From Aestuariimicrobium ganziense (GTDB lineage Bacteria > Actinomycetota > Actinomycetes > Propionibacteriales > Propionibacteriaceae): a DNA stretch of 64,000 nucleotides. The DNA is taken from assembly GCF_015352975.1 (NCBI RefSeq), contig NZ_JACYIZ010000001.1, forward strand, positions 310,001-374,000, read 5' to 3'. Positions 30,795 to 39,582 of the stretch are shown piece by piece. Each line of letters starts with the position of its first letter. The stretch's first letter is position 1. The notes under the pieces were generated by a model. The model was not told the DNA's origin and did not search any database. It saw nothing but the letters and a program-made list of their open reading frames with translations. The translations under genes were made by a program, and so were the position numbers.

Positions 30795-32153
30795 TCAGGC
30801 CATCGTGGAGTGCTGGTGGTGCTCCTTGACGAACAGCATCGCCACGAACCCTGCGAGCAGGATCACCACGATGCCGAGGATCCCCCAGTACTGGGTGTTC
30901 TCCCGGCCGGTGACAGCAGCGCCGATACCGATGGCCAGACCGAAGAAGGCCGGTGACAGGAACGAGACCACGCGCCCAGTGGTCGCGTAGAGACCGAAGA
31001 TCTCGCCCGACTTGCCCTCGGGGATCAGCCGGGCGAGGAAGCTGCGGGACGCCGACTGGGCCGGTCCGACCAGGGCCGACATGATCAGCCCGCAGATCCA
31101 GAACACGGTCGCCCCGCGGTCGTACAGCATGAAGATCGCCACGCCGGTGATGCTCAGGCCGGCGAGCGCGAACAGGATGACGGTGCGCGGGCCCAGCTTG
31201 TCGTCCAGCAGCCCGAACAGCATGGTCGAGACTCCGGCGACAATGTTGGCCACCGCGCCGAAGATGATCACGTCGCCGGCGCTGAAGCCGAAGGTCCCGG
31301 CGGCGATCACCGCACCGAAGGCGAAGACGCCGGCCAGGCCGTCGCGGAACAGCGCTGAGGCCAGCAGGAACCATGCGGTCTGGCGTGAGGTGTTCCACAG
31401 CGTCCTGATGGTGCCGAACAACTCACGGTAGCTGGCCAGGAAGCCGACCCGGGGTCGTCCGTTGGGGGCGCGGTCGCGCAGGATCGCGAAGGTCGGGATG
31501 GTGAACAGCAGGGTCCACAGCCCGCAGACCAGCATCGAGACCCGGATGTCGAGGCCATCCTCGCCGGTCACCCCGAACAGTCCGACGTCAGGTTGGATGA
31601 AGGCGAAGAAGATCACCAGCAGCACGATGATGCCACCCAGGTACCCCATCCCCCAGCCGAAGCCCGACACCTTGCCCACGTTGCTGGGGCTGGCCACCTG
31701 TTCGATGGTGGCGTTGTAGTTGACGCCGGCGATCTCGGAGATGATCGACCCCACCCCGAGCAGCACGAGCCCGAGCACCAGGAAGCCTGGTTCGGGCTTG
31801 ACGAAGAACAGCGAGGCCGACAGCGCCGCCAGCACCCAGGTCTGGACGCGCAGGTTGCGCACCGTGGTGCCGGATCGGTCGGCGTTCTGGCCCAGCACGG
31901 GCGCCAGCACGGCGACCAACAGACCGGCGAGTGCGGTCGAGATCGCCAGGGCGGTCGAGGTGTAGTTGGTGTCGCCGAACGCCTGGCTGGTCAGGTAGAC
32001 CGAGAAGACGAACGTGGTGATCACGGTGTTGAACGGCTGGGTGCCCCAGTCCCACATCGCCCAGGCAGCCACCTTGCGCGGGGACGACGGCGGCGCCGAC
32101 TCCAGGGCGGTGGTGGGTGGCTGGACGATGCTGGTGGCGTACGGGTTCGTCAC
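30795..32153 (-). CDS. MFS transporter, UMF1/Atg22-like
   Basis: The 452-residue protein has about twelve hydrophobic segments. Features of the UMF1 (Atg22-like) family are the start of the first helix AAWAMWDWGTQPFNTVI, the pattern YNATIEQVASPSNVGKVSGFGWGMGY after helix 4, and LARLIPEGKSGEIFGLYATTGR in the C-terminal half. The substrate is not known. I place the start at GTG 32153, which lies 7 nt behind TAGAGT on the minus strand. The frame reads further upstream into parE, but that is shadow. Confidence 0.88.
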   Translation of the reverse strand: MTNPYATSIVQPPTTALESAPPSSPRKVAAWAMWDWGTQPFNTVITTFVFSVYLTSQAFGDTNYTSTALAISTALAGLLVAVLAPVLGQNADRSGTTVRNLRVQTWVLAALSASLFFVKPEPGFLVLGLVLLGVGSIISEIAGVNYNATIEQVASPSNVGKVSGFGWGMGYLGGIIVLLVIFFAFIQPDVGLFGVTGEDGLDIRVSMLVCGLWTLLFTIPTFAILRDRAPNGRPRVGFLASYRELFGTIRTLWNTSRQTAWFLLASALFRDGLAGVFAFGAVIAAGTFGFSAGDVIIFGAVANIVAGVSTMLFGLLDDKLGPRTVILFALAGLSITGVAIFMLYDRGATVFWICGLIMSALVGPAQSASRSFLARLIPEGKSGEIFGLYATTGRVVSFLSPAFFGLAIGIGAAVTGRENTQYWGILGIVVILLAGFVAMLFVKEHHQHSTMA

Positions 32154-32200
32154 ACGCCGCACTCTAGGGCACCACCCCGGCTGCGGAGCGTGCGACGAGC

Positions 32201-34279
32201 TCAGGCGTCGATGGCGGCGGCGTCGATCTGGTAGGCACCGTCGATGATGAACTCCTTGCGCGGGGCGACGTCGTTGCCCATCAACATCTCGAAGGTCGAC
32301 TCGGCGGCAGCGGCCTCGTCCACGGTGATCCGCCGCAGGGTGCGGTGCAGCGGATCCATCGTGGTCTCCTTCAGCTGGCTGGCGTCCATCTCGCCCAGAC
32401 CCTTGTAGCGCTGCGGCTCCTTGAAGTTCTGGCCACGCTTGCTGAGTTCGGCGAGCTTGCGCTGGTACTCGGCGTCGGAATAGGTGTACAGGTACTTGTC
32501 GTAGCCGCGCTTGGGGTTGATCAGCTCGAAGCGGTGCAGCGGCGGCACCGCCGAGTAGACCCTGCCGGCCTCGACCAGTGGTCGCATGTACTTGAAGAAC
32601 AGCGTCGCCAGCAGGCAGCGGATGTGGGCGCCGTCGGAGTCGGCGTCGGCCATGAAGACGATCTTGCCGTAGCGCACCTGGTCGAGGTCGAAGCTTCGTC
32701 CCGACCCGGCACCGACCACCTGCAGGATCGCGGCGCACTCTGCGTTCTTGAGCATGTCGCCCACCGAGGCCTTCTGCACGTTGAGGATCTTGCCCCGGAT
32801 CGGCAGCAGCGCCTGGAACTCGGAGTTGCGCGCCACGTTGGCCGTGCCCAGCGCCGAGTCACCCTCGACGATGAACAACTCGGTGCGGTCGACGTCGCTG
32901 GAGCGACAGTCCTTGAGCTTGGGCGGCAGGGTCGACGACTCCAGGGCGTTCTTGCGGCGCTGGTTCTCCTTGTGGGCACGAGCCGAGACCCGGGCCCGGG
33001 AGGCATTGGCCACCTTCTCCATCACGGTGCGGGCCTGGGCCTTGATCGCGGCCTTGTTCGAGGTCAGCCAGCTCCCCACCTCGGTCTCGACCGTCCGGGC
33101 GACCAGGCGTCGCACCGGCGGGGTTCCCAGCACCTCCTTGGTCTGGCCCTCGAACTGGGGTTCGGCCAGGCGCACGGTGACCACCGCGGTCATGCCCTCG
33201 AGGATGTCGTCCTTGACGATCTCTTCACCGCTCTTGAGGATGCGGGTGCCCTGCATCGAGTTCACGAAGGCCTTGGTCAGGCCCTGCTCGAAACCGGCGA
33301 CGTGGGTGCCGCCCTTGGGGGTGGCGACCACGTTGACGAACGACCGGGTGGTGGTGTCGTAGGTGTTGGTCCAGCACAGGGCGATGTCGACATCGAGGGT
33401 GCGCTCGACATCAGTGGGGGTCATCGCCCCGGCGTCGTCGAGCACCGGGACCGTCTCGGTGAAGTCGCCGCTGCCCTGCAGCCGGACGATGTCGGAGACC
33501 TTCTCGCCCTCGGCCAGGAAGTCACAGAACTCTGTGATGCCACCGGCGTGCAGGAAGGTCTCGTGCACCTGGTCAGCGTGGCGCTCGTCGTGCACCTGCA
33601 GTTCCAGTCCGGGCACCAGGAAGCTGGTCTGGCGGGCCCGGTTGAGCAGTTGCTCGAGTGAGATCTCGGCGTCCTTGAGGAAGATCTGGCGGTCGGGCCA
33701 GTAGGTCACCCGGGTGCCCTGGACACCGCGCTTGACCTTGCCCACCTTGCGCAGTTCGTGGCTGGGGGTGAAGCCGGCGTCAGGGCCGGGGCCGTCGAAG
33801 ACGCCGGGCTGCCCGCGTCGGAAGCTCATCTGGTGGGTGACCCCACCGCGGTCGACCTCGACGTCGAGCCTGCTGGCCAGCGCGTTGACCACCGAGGCGC
33901 CCACCCCGTGCAGGCCGCCGGTGGCGTTGTAGGAGCCGGAGCCGAACTTGCCACCGGCGTGCAGCTTGGTGAAGACCACCTCGACACCCGACAACCCGGT
34001 GCGGGGTTCGGTGTCGACAGGAATGCCTCGGGCCTGGTCGGCGACGAACAGCGAGCCGTCCTCGTTCAACCGGACGACGATCTGGGTGCCGAAGCCGGCC
34101 AGCGCCTCGTCGACCGCGTTGTCGATGATCTCCCACAGGCAGTGCATCAGGCCCTTGGTGTCGGTCGACCCGATGTACATCGCAGGACGCTTGCGCACGG
34201 CCTCGAGTCCTTCGAGGACGAGCAGGTGCTTGGCCTCGTAGTCTCGGCCACCCTGCGGAACTGCCTTCATCTGTGCCAC
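32201..34279 (-). CDS. parE: DNA topoisomerase IV subunit B
   Basis: The 692-residue ATPase subunit partners ParC. It has the GHKL motifs DNAVDEALAG (metal/ATP) and GVGASVVNALAS, the transducer domain, and the Toprim acidic motifs EGDSA and MADADSDGAH. The C-terminal QRYKGLGEM is typical. Length and the parC gene 4 kb away favour ParE over GyrB. The GTG at 34279 lies 6 nt behind TAGGCT (34291-34286 on the minus strand), supporting this start over the ATG 9 nt downstream. Confidence 0.95.
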   Translation of the reverse strand: MAQMKAVPQGGRDYEAKHLLVLEGLEAVRKRPAMYIGSTDTKGLMHCLWEIIDNAVDEALAGFGTQIVVRLNEDGSLFVADQARGIPVDTEPRTGLSGVEVVFTKLHAGGKFGSGSYNATGGLHGVGASVVNALASRLDVEVDRGGVTHQMSFRRGQPGVFDGPGPDAGFTPSHELRKVGKVKRGVQGTRVTYWPDRQIFLKDAEISLEQLLNRARQTSFLVPGLELQVHDERHADQVHETFLHAGGITEFCDFLAEGEKVSDIVRLQGSGDFTETVPVLDDAGAMTPTDVERTLDVDIALCWTNTYDTTTRSFVNVVATPKGGTHVAGFEQGLTKAFVNSMQGTRILKSGEEIVKDDILEGMTAVVTVRLAEPQFEGQTKEVLGTPPVRRLVARTVETEVGSWLTSNKAAIKAQARTVMEKVANASRARVSARAHKENQRRKNALESSTLPPKLKDCRSSDVDRTELFIVEGDSALGTANVARNSEFQALLPIRGKILNVQKASVGDMLKNAECAAILQVVGAGSGRSFDLDQVRYGKIVFMADADSDGAHIRCLLATLFFKYMRPLVEAGRVYSAVPPLHRFELINPKRGYDKYLYTYSDAEYQRKLAELSKRGQNFKEPQRYKGLGEMDASQLKETTMDPLHRTLRRITVDEAAAAESTFEMLMGNDVAPRKEFIIDGAYQIDAAAIDA

Positions 34280-34352
34280 CCGATGAGCCTACCGACCGGG
34301 TCTGACAAACCCTCGCTCTGGCGCGCCCGGCAAAGCACTTGACCCGACCCGC

Positions 34353-34527
34353 TAGCGTGGGTGGCAGTTGGACCTGGTCTGGACGCCCCAGCCGGCGGGA
34401 ACAACCCGCACCGGTCTGGTGTTGCAGATCAGGAGGCCGCTCACGGAACTCTTGGTCCGTGACCGGCGTCCACCAAGTGTCGATCAGCTGATCGGCGCGT
34501 GAGGCACCAAGCAGTGAGGAGCCAGCC
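34353..34527 (+). promoter_or_regulatory. long structured leader upstream of the DUF7455 gene
   Basis: TAGCGT at 34353-34358 is a likely -10, which puts the 5' end near 34365 and the leader at about 160 nt. The leader holds GCGGG-AACAA-CCCGC (34395-34409), TCACGGA-N8-TCCGTGA (34441-34462), and CTTGG (34451-34455), which could pair instead with CCAAG (34473-34477). The perfect palindrome CGATCAGCTGATCG (34481-34494) follows. The second and third pairings exclude each other. A GAGGAG ribosome site stands at the end. This looks like a regulatory RNA element of unknown class. Confidence 0.45.
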
Positions 34528-34725
34528 ATGACCTCTCCCGTTCTCGACGACAGGACCCTCGACACCACTGACCGCTGTGACCGTTGCGGCGCCCAGGCCT
34601 ACCTGCGAGTGATCCTTGCCAGCGGCGGAGAGCTGCTGTTCTGCGCCCACCACGCTCGCGCCCACGAGGACAAGCTGCGCCAGGTCGCCCTGAAGATCCA
34701 GGACGAGACCGGCTCGGTGAACTGA
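34528..34725 (+). CDS. DUF7455 family small zinc-binding protein
   Basis: The 65-residue protein has CDRCGAQA and FCAHH, four likely zinc ligands, and ends DETGSVN. It belongs to a small actinobacterial family (DUF7455; Rv2708c is similar) often near sigB. Function is unknown. TGAGGAG precedes the ATG by 6 nt. It is flanked by an unusual long leader and a strong terminator, so it is a single-gene transcript. Confidence 0.88.
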   Translation: MTSPVLDDRTLDTTDRCDRCGAQAYLRVILASGGELLFCAHHARAHEDKLRQVALKIQDETGSVN

Positions 34726-34756
34726 GGCCCTGCCCAGTCCCCCAAGCACACAGTGG

Positions 34757-34789
34757 CCGAGGGCCCGACCGTCGCGGTCGGGCCCTCGG
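34757..34789 (+). terminator. terminator of the DUF7455 gene
   Basis: CCGAGGGCCCGACCG forms a perfect 15-bp stem with CGGTCGGGCCCTCGG around a TCG loop, 31 nt after the stop codon. GCGTTT follows. Confidence 0.85.
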
Positions 34790-34869
34790 TGCGTTTGGGG
34801 TCGGGATCGTCCAGCAGCCAGGGCGAAGGCGTAGCGTTGGTGCAGACCCCCTCGCGAGAAGGACAAAAC

Positions 34870-35724
34870 ATGGAACTGCGGCGCTTCGGGCGCACCAACC
34901 ACCAGACCAGCGTGCTGGTCTACGGCGCTGCCGGACTCGGTGGCGTCAGCCAGCAGGTCGCCGACGAGTCCCTGGCCCTGGCCATGGACGCCGGCATCAA
35001 CCACTACGACACCGCGGCCTCGTACGGGCACGCCGAACAGGTCATGGGTGACTTCGTGGCCAGGACCCGTGCCGACATCTTCCTGGCCACCAAGACCACC
35101 GAGCGCACCGAAGAGGCTGCTTGGGCCGAGATCACCCGCTCGATGGAACTGCTCAAGACCGACCACGTCGACCTGCTGCAGGTGCACGCGGTCTGCAACG
35201 ACGACGACCTCGAGAAGGTGTTCGCCAAGGGCGGCCCGATCGCGGCCTTCGAGCGGGCTCGTGACGAGGGCCTGACCCGCTGGATCGGCATCACGGGCCA
35301 CACCGAGGCGGCACCGCGCGTGCACGCCGAGGCGCTGCGCCGCTTCGACTTCGACTCGGTGCTGTGCCCGATGAACTACCAGCTGCACCAGGACCCGGTG
35401 TTCGCCGACGGCTGGAACGAACTGCTCGAGCTGGTCGAACAGCGCGACGTGGGTCTTCGCACGATCAAGGCGATCGCCCGCCGCCCCTGGCTCGAGGACG
35501 ACCACCGCTACGCCACCTGGTACGAGCCGTTCGACGACCAGACCCATGTCACCGCCGCCGTGTCGTGGGTGCTGGGCAGCTTCCCGCAGATCGCCGGCCT
35601 GGCCACCGCGGGAGAGTCGACGCTGCTGCCGCTGGCCTACCAGGCCGAGCAGAACCGGATGAGCGTGGACGAGGCCGCCGAGGTGCTCGCAGCGGTCGAC
35701 GACTACCGCACCATCTTCGTCTGA
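34870..35724 (+). CDS. aldo/keto reductase
   Basis: The 284-residue NADPH-type oxidoreductase has the AKR tetrad: Asp and Tyr in HYDTAASYG, Lys in LATKTTER, and His in LLQVHAVC. The start MELRRFGRTNHQTSVLVYGAAGLGG matches the AKR5/AKR11-like bacterial group. Substrate unknown. I chose the ATG at 34870, with AAGGA 6-10 nt before it; the frame is open 117 nt upstream through the preceding terminator and is not coding there. TAGCGT near 34833 may be its -10. Confidence 0.92.
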   Translation: MELRRFGRTNHQTSVLVYGAAGLGGVSQQVADESLALAMDAGINHYDTAASYGHAEQVMGDFVARTRADIFLATKTTERTEEAAWAEITRSMELLKTDHVDLLQVHAVCNDDDLEKVFAKGGPIAAFERARDEGLTRWIGITGHTEAAPRVHAEALRRFDFDSVLCPMNYQLHQDPVFADGWNELLELVEQRDVGLRTIKAIARRPWLEDDHRYATWYEPFDDQTHVTAAVSWVLGSFPQIAGLATAGESTLLPLAYQAEQNRMSVDEAAEVLAAVDDYRTIFV

Positions 35725-35745
35725 CGACACTCCCCCACACCACGC

Positions 35746-35785
35746 AGATCGGCGGTGGCCCCCCGAAGGGGACCACCGCCGATCT
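35746..35785 (+). terminator. terminator of the aldo/keto reductase gene
   Basis: AGATCGGCGGTGG and CCACCGCCGATCT form a 13-bp stem, extended by CCCC/GGGG around a GAA loop. GTTGTTGTG-like sequence follows. It lies 22 nt after the stop. Confidence 0.88.
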
Positions 35786-35887
35786 GTTGTGTCAGGTGAT
35801 CAGGCTCTCAGGCGATCAGACGGGAACCATCGATCCGTCGAGGATCTGGATGACCACGGAGTTGTCGGCGTAGGCCGGACAAGCCAC
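35786..35887 (-). other. gene-free stretch with an open coding-like tail on the minus strand
   Basis: Between two terminator hairpins a minus-strand frame ends at 35817 with the peptide VACPAYADNSVVIQILDGSMV and a stop. It reads like protein but has no credible start: upstream it passes through the 35888-35930 hairpin into a different frame of the MaoC gene. It may be a decayed gene end or chance. Nothing else was seen. Confidence 0.3.
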
Positions 35888-35930
35888 CACACTGGCTGCA
35901 CGGCGCTTGCGGAACCGTGCAGCCAGTGTG
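35888..35930 (-). terminator. terminator of the MaoC-fabG-thiolase operon
   Basis: A perfect 16-bp inverted repeat (CACACTGGCTGCACGG with CCGTGCAGCCAGTGTG) around an 11-nt loop lies 26 nt beyond the MaoC stop on the minus strand. Confidence 0.82.
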
Positions 35931-35955
35931 ATCGTGTCGGACGCCTCGGCGTGTC

Positions 35956-36843
35956 TCAGCCCTTTTGGGCGGGCTCCACCACACCGACGACACGCGGGCG
36001 ATCGTCAGACCCGACCACGGCGAACCGGTGCCCGTCAGCGGTCTGCTCGACCGCGAAGCCGACCTTGGTCGGCAGCAGCACGGGCTTGGCGAAGCGCACC
36101 CTGACCGTGTGGGCGGCGGGCAGCGCACCGGCCAGGGCCGCGACCGCTCGGGCGTGGGTCCACATGCCGTGGACGATCGGGCGCTTGAAGCCGAACAACC
36201 GGGCCGTCGCCGGGTGCAGGTGGATCGGGTTCACGTCACCGGAGACCGCCGCGTACTGGCGGCCCAGGTCGGCTGGCAGTCGCCAGGTCTGGCTGCGCAC
36301 CGTGGGCCAGTCGTCGCCGGGTTCGACCACGGGACGAGCCGTCGTCCCCGCCGGCGCCTGGGCGCCGTTGACCAGGTAGGTACTGGTGCCCGACCAGACC
36401 ACCTCGGAGCCGACCCGCACCTCGCCATGCATGTCGAAGGTGGCACCCCGGCGGTGGGGGCCGAGGTTGTCAGCCCAGGCCGAGAGCCACAACTGTTCGG
36501 TCACCGACACCGGCCGGTGCAGCGTCATGGTGTTGCTGACGTGCACCAGCCCGGCCAGCCCGAACCCGAAGTCGGGTTGGGCCATCAGCGCGGTCTGCAG
36601 CGGGAAGGTCAGCACGTTCAACCAACTGGCCGGCACCTCGTCACGCACGGTGTAGCCGCACACCCGGTCGTAGCGGGCGAGCCGGTCGGGGTCCTGTCGG
36701 TGCGAGGTCACCACCGCCCGGCGGTCGGGCAGGGTGCGTGGCGCAGGCGCCGAGCCCAGCCGGGGCAGGCGCACCCGGGTCACCTGCTTGGCGAGCATCC
36801 CGGCGACGCTGGGCAACTCGTCGAAGTGCAGCACCTGAGGCAT
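35956..36843 (-). CDS. MaoC family (R)-hydratase/dehydratase, HtdX-like
   Basis: The 295-residue hot-dog protein hydrates or dehydrates acyl-thioesters. The hydratase-2 motif is complete in the C-terminal half: AAVSGDVNPIHLHPATARLFGF followed by PIVHGMW, giving the catalytic Asp and His. The N-terminal hot dog is degenerate, as in double-hot-dog HtdX (Rv0241c). Its ATG overlaps the fabG stop by one base (TGATG). In this cluster it probably dehydrates 3-hydroxyacyl chains made by the FabG4-like reductase. Confidence 0.9.
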   Translation of the reverse strand: MPQVLHFDELPSVAGMLAKQVTRVRLPRLGSAPAPRTLPDRRAVVTSHRQDPDRLARYDRVCGYTVRDEVPASWLNVLTFPLQTALMAQPDFGFGLAGLVHVSNTMTLHRPVSVTEQLWLSAWADNLGPHRRGATFDMHGEVRVGSEVVWSGTSTYLVNGAQAPAGTTARPVVEPGDDWPTVRSQTWRLPADLGRQYAAVSGDVNPIHLHPATARLFGFKRPIVHGMWTHARAVAALAGALPAAHTVRVRFAKPVLLPTKVGFAVEQTADGHRFAVVGSDDRPRVVGVVEPAQKG

Positions 36844-38246
36844 CAGGCACCCACCAGGTTCTGGCCACAGACCCGCACGACCTGGCCGTTCACCCCACCG
36901 GAGGCCGGGTCGCTCAGCCAGGCGATCGTCTCGGCGACGTCGACCGGCTGGCCGCCCTGCTGCAGCGAGTTGGTGCGGCGGAACACCTCACGCTGCACGA
37001 ACGGGATGCTGGCGGTCATGTCGGTCTCGATGAAGCCGGGAGCCACGGCGTTGACCGTGACGGCCCGGTCAGCGAGTTCGTCGGCCTCGGCCCAGACCAG
37101 GCCCATCACGCCGGCCTTCGAGGCGGCGTAGTTGGTCTGGCCCTTGTTGCCGGCCACGCCGGAGGTCGAGGCGATGCCGATGATCCGGGCCTGCTCGCCG
37201 AGCCCTCCGGGCAGCGTGGTGTCGAGCAGCGCCTCGTTCATCCGCATCTCGGCGGCGAGGTTGACCTCGAGCACCTGGGCCCAGCTCTTCTCGTCCAGGT
37301 TGGCGAGCAATCGGTCGCGCAGGATGCCGGCATTGTGGACGATCGCCCAGATCTTGGCATCGGCCCCGTGCACTTGGGCGACGTGCGCAGCGATCCGCAC
37401 CCCGGCCTCGGGGGAGGTGATGTCGAGTTGCAGGGCGGTGCCGCGCAGTTCGTTCGCCACCTTCGACAGGGCGTCGCCGGCGGCGGGCACGTCGAGGGCG
37501 ACCACCTTGGCGCCGTCACGGGCGAAGGTGCGAGCGATCGCCGCGCCGATGCCGCGGGCGGCTCCGGTGACCACGACCACGCGTCCCTCGAACGGACGAT
37601 CCGACCTGTAGTCCCCACCGGGACGATCGCCGGCCTTGGCCGGGCCGACCCGCCAGGTCTGGCCCGAGACGAAGGCCGATCGTCCCTGCAGCAGGAACAG
37701 CAGGGTCGAGGTGAGGTCGTCGGCGGTGGTGCCCTCACGCACGAAGACCAGGTTGGCGGTGGCGCCTGCCCGCAGTTCCTTGCCAACGGTGCGGTTGATG
37801 CCATCGATGGCCTGGGCGACGGCCTTGGCCTCAAGCCCTGTGACCGCCGAGGCATCACTGGCCAGGATGATCACCCGACCCGACGACTCCAGCCCGCGCA
37901 TCAGCGGACGCAGCACCTGGCGGATGCCCTCGAGTTGGGCGATCTCGCGCAGCCCGGTGGCGTCCACCACGACGGCTCCGGCCTTGGTCGGGTAGCGCGG
38001 CGGTTGCGGCCGACCACGGTCGTCGGGGGTGCGGTGCTCGGGCAGGTCGAGCAGCGGCTCGGCGGTCTCAACGCCGAGCGCCTCGAGCACCTGGCGTGCC
38101 AGCCCGCCACCGTCGAGTTCAGCGAGCAGCACCGCCCCGGTCGGCATGGTGCGGCCGCGACGCAGCTTCGGCGGCTCGTTGAGCCCGACCTTGGGGGCCA
38201 GCGTGCGCCCGATCGGTGAGGTGTAGATCTTCTCCAGGATGCTCAT
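36843..38246 (-). CDS. fabG4: 3-oxoacyl-ACP/CoA reductase, high-molecular-weight FabG (FabG4-like)
   Basis: The 467-residue protein is twice the normal FabG size. The C-terminal half is a full short-chain dehydrogenase: VVVTGAARGIGAAIA, NAGILRD, Ser in ASTSGVAGNKG, and YAASKAG with Tyr and Lys. The N-terminal 200 residues are a flavodoxin-like or degenerate Rossmann domain, as in M. tuberculosis FabG4 (Rv0242c). It reduces 3-oxoacyl-CoA with NADH in characterised relatives. I chose ATG 38246; GTG 38252 would overlap the thiolase stop by 4 nt. Confidence 0.92.
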   Translation of the reverse strand: MSILEKIYTSPIGRTLAPKVGLNEPPKLRRGRTMPTGAVLLAELDGGGLARQVLEALGVETAEPLLDLPEHRTPDDRGRPQPPRYPTKAGAVVVDATGLREIAQLEGIRQVLRPLMRGLESSGRVIILASDASAVTGLEAKAVAQAIDGINRTVGKELRAGATANLVFVREGTTADDLTSTLLFLLQGRSAFVSGQTWRVGPAKAGDRPGGDYRSDRPFEGRVVVVTGAARGIGAAIARTFARDGAKVVALDVPAAGDALSKVANELRGTALQLDITSPEAGVRIAAHVAQVHGADAKIWAIVHNAGILRDRLLANLDEKSWAQVLEVNLAAEMRMNEALLDTTLPGGLGEQARIIGIASTSGVAGNKGQTNYAASKAGVMGLVWAEADELADRAVTVNAVAPGFIETDMTASIPFVQREVFRRTNSLQQGGQPVDVAETIAWLSDPASGGVNGQVVRVCGQNLVGA

Positions 38247-38248
38247 GG

Positions 38249-39493
38249 TCACACCGCCTCGAGGATGGTGGCGACGGCCTGCCCACCGGCGGCGCAGACC
38301 GAGATCAGGCCCCGCGATCCGGGGCCCTTCTCGGAGAGCACCTTGGCCAGGCTGGCGACGATGCGTCCGCCGGTGGCGGCGAACGGGTGGCCCGCGGCCA
38401 GCGAGCTGCCGTGCACGTTGAGCTTGTCGACGTCAACGGTGCCGTGGCCGTCCTGCTCAAGGGCGGCGAGCGTGGCGAGCACGGTCGAGGCGAAGGCCTC
38501 GTGCACCTCGACCGCGTCGAAGTCGGCCAGGGTGAGGCCGTTGCGTTCGAGCAGTTCGGGGATGGCGCGGGCACCGGCGAGCAGCAGGTCCTCGTTGCCG
38601 GTGACGTAGTCTGTGGCGGCGACTTGGGTGTCGACGACCCGGGCGAGCACCGGCCAGTTGCGGCGGCGGGCCTCGTCCTCGTCGGCGATCAGGACGACCG
38701 CGGCCCCGTCGGACAGGGCGGTGGAGTTGCCGGCGGTCATGGTGGCGTCGGCCCCACCGAAGACCGACCTGAGCTTGCCGAGGGCTGCGACCGAGGTGTC
38801 GGGGCGCAGGATGCCGTCACGGGTGACGCCCAAGTAGGGGGTGACCAGGTCGTCGAAGAACCCGGCGTCCCAGGCTGCGGCCAGGCGCTGGTGGCTGCGG
38901 GCCGACAGTTCGTCCTGCGCCTCGCGGCTGATGCCCCACTTGGCGGTGGTCAGGGCCTGGCTCTCACCCATGGAGAGACCGGTGCGCGGCTCGACCACAC
39001 CCGGGGGCACGGGGGCGAGGTCGGCCGGGCGCACCGAGGCGAACGCCTTGAGGCGGTCGGGCAGGGTACGGGCCCGGTTGGCCTTGAGCAGGGCGCGGCG
39101 CAGTGGCTCCGAGACCACGATCGGGGCGTCCGAGGCGGAGTCGACGCCGCCGGCGATGCCGACGTCGGCCTGCCCGAGCCGGATCTTGTTCGCCAGGTAG
39201 GTGACGGCCTCCAGGCCGGTGGCGCAGGCCTGGGCGAGGTCACAGGCGGGGGTGTGCGGGTCGAGCGCCGAGCCGAGCACGGCCTCGCGGGTCAGGTTGA
39301 AGTCGCGGGAGTGCTTGAGCACGGCACCGGCGACCACCTCGTCCAGCTTCTCGCCGGCCAGGCCGAAACGTGCGACCAACCCGTCGATGGTGGCGGTGAG
39401 CATGTCGACGTTGGAGGCCTGGGCGTACTTGCCGCCGGCCTTGACGAAGGGGATCCGGTTGCCGCCGACGATGACGGCGTTGCGGACTGCCAT
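38249..39493 (-). CDS. fadA2: acetyl-CoA C-acetyltransferase (thiolase)
   Basis: The 414-residue thiolase cleaves or forms 3-oxoacyl-CoA. The acylated Cys is Cys90 in CDLAQACATGLEA; EVHEAFASTV supplies the catalytic His, and ISVCAAGGQAVA supplies the second Cys. The order thiolase-fabG4-maoC resembles Rv0243-Rv0241c (fadA2, fabG4, htdX), though in that cluster strands differ. It is the first gene of the operon; ATG 39493 follows an AGGAGA-type site. It diverges from a TetR gene with 89 nt between starts. Confidence 0.93.
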   Translation of the reverse strand: MAVRNAVIVGGNRIPFVKAGGKYAQASNVDMLTATIDGLVARFGLAGEKLDEVVAGAVLKHSRDFNLTREAVLGSALDPHTPACDLAQACATGLEAVTYLANKIRLGQADVGIAGGVDSASDAPIVVSEPLRRALLKANRARTLPDRLKAFASVRPADLAPVPPGVVEPRTGLSMGESQALTTAKWGISREAQDELSARSHQRLAAAWDAGFFDDLVTPYLGVTRDGILRPDTSVAALGKLRSVFGGADATMTAGNSTALSDGAAVVLIADEDEARRRNWPVLARVVDTQVAATDYVTGNEDLLLAGARAIPELLERNGLTLADFDAVEVHEAFASTVLATLAALEQDGHGTVDVDKLNVHGSSLAAGHPFAATGGRIVASLAKVLSEKGPGSRGLISVCAAGGQAVATILEAV

Positions 39494-39530
39494 GGGGTCT
39501 CCTCGGGGATCCGATGTGGGGAGGGAGAAT

Positions 39531-39566
39531 TGAGTGAAACTGACGGTAGCAGATACTCACAGTTTC
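39531..39566. promoter_or_regulatory. probable TetR operator in the thiolase/TetR divergent promoter
   Basis: Two nested inverted pairs are present: GAAACTG (39536-39542) with CAGTTTC (39560-39566), and TGAGT (39531-39535) with ACTCA (39555-39559). The pairs are centred between the two genes and lie just before TACTGT (39570-39575), the likely -10 of the TetR gene. The spacer is long for one TetR dimer, so two dimers may bind. Confidence 0.5.
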
Positions 39567-39582
39567 GGGTACTGTTCTGGAC

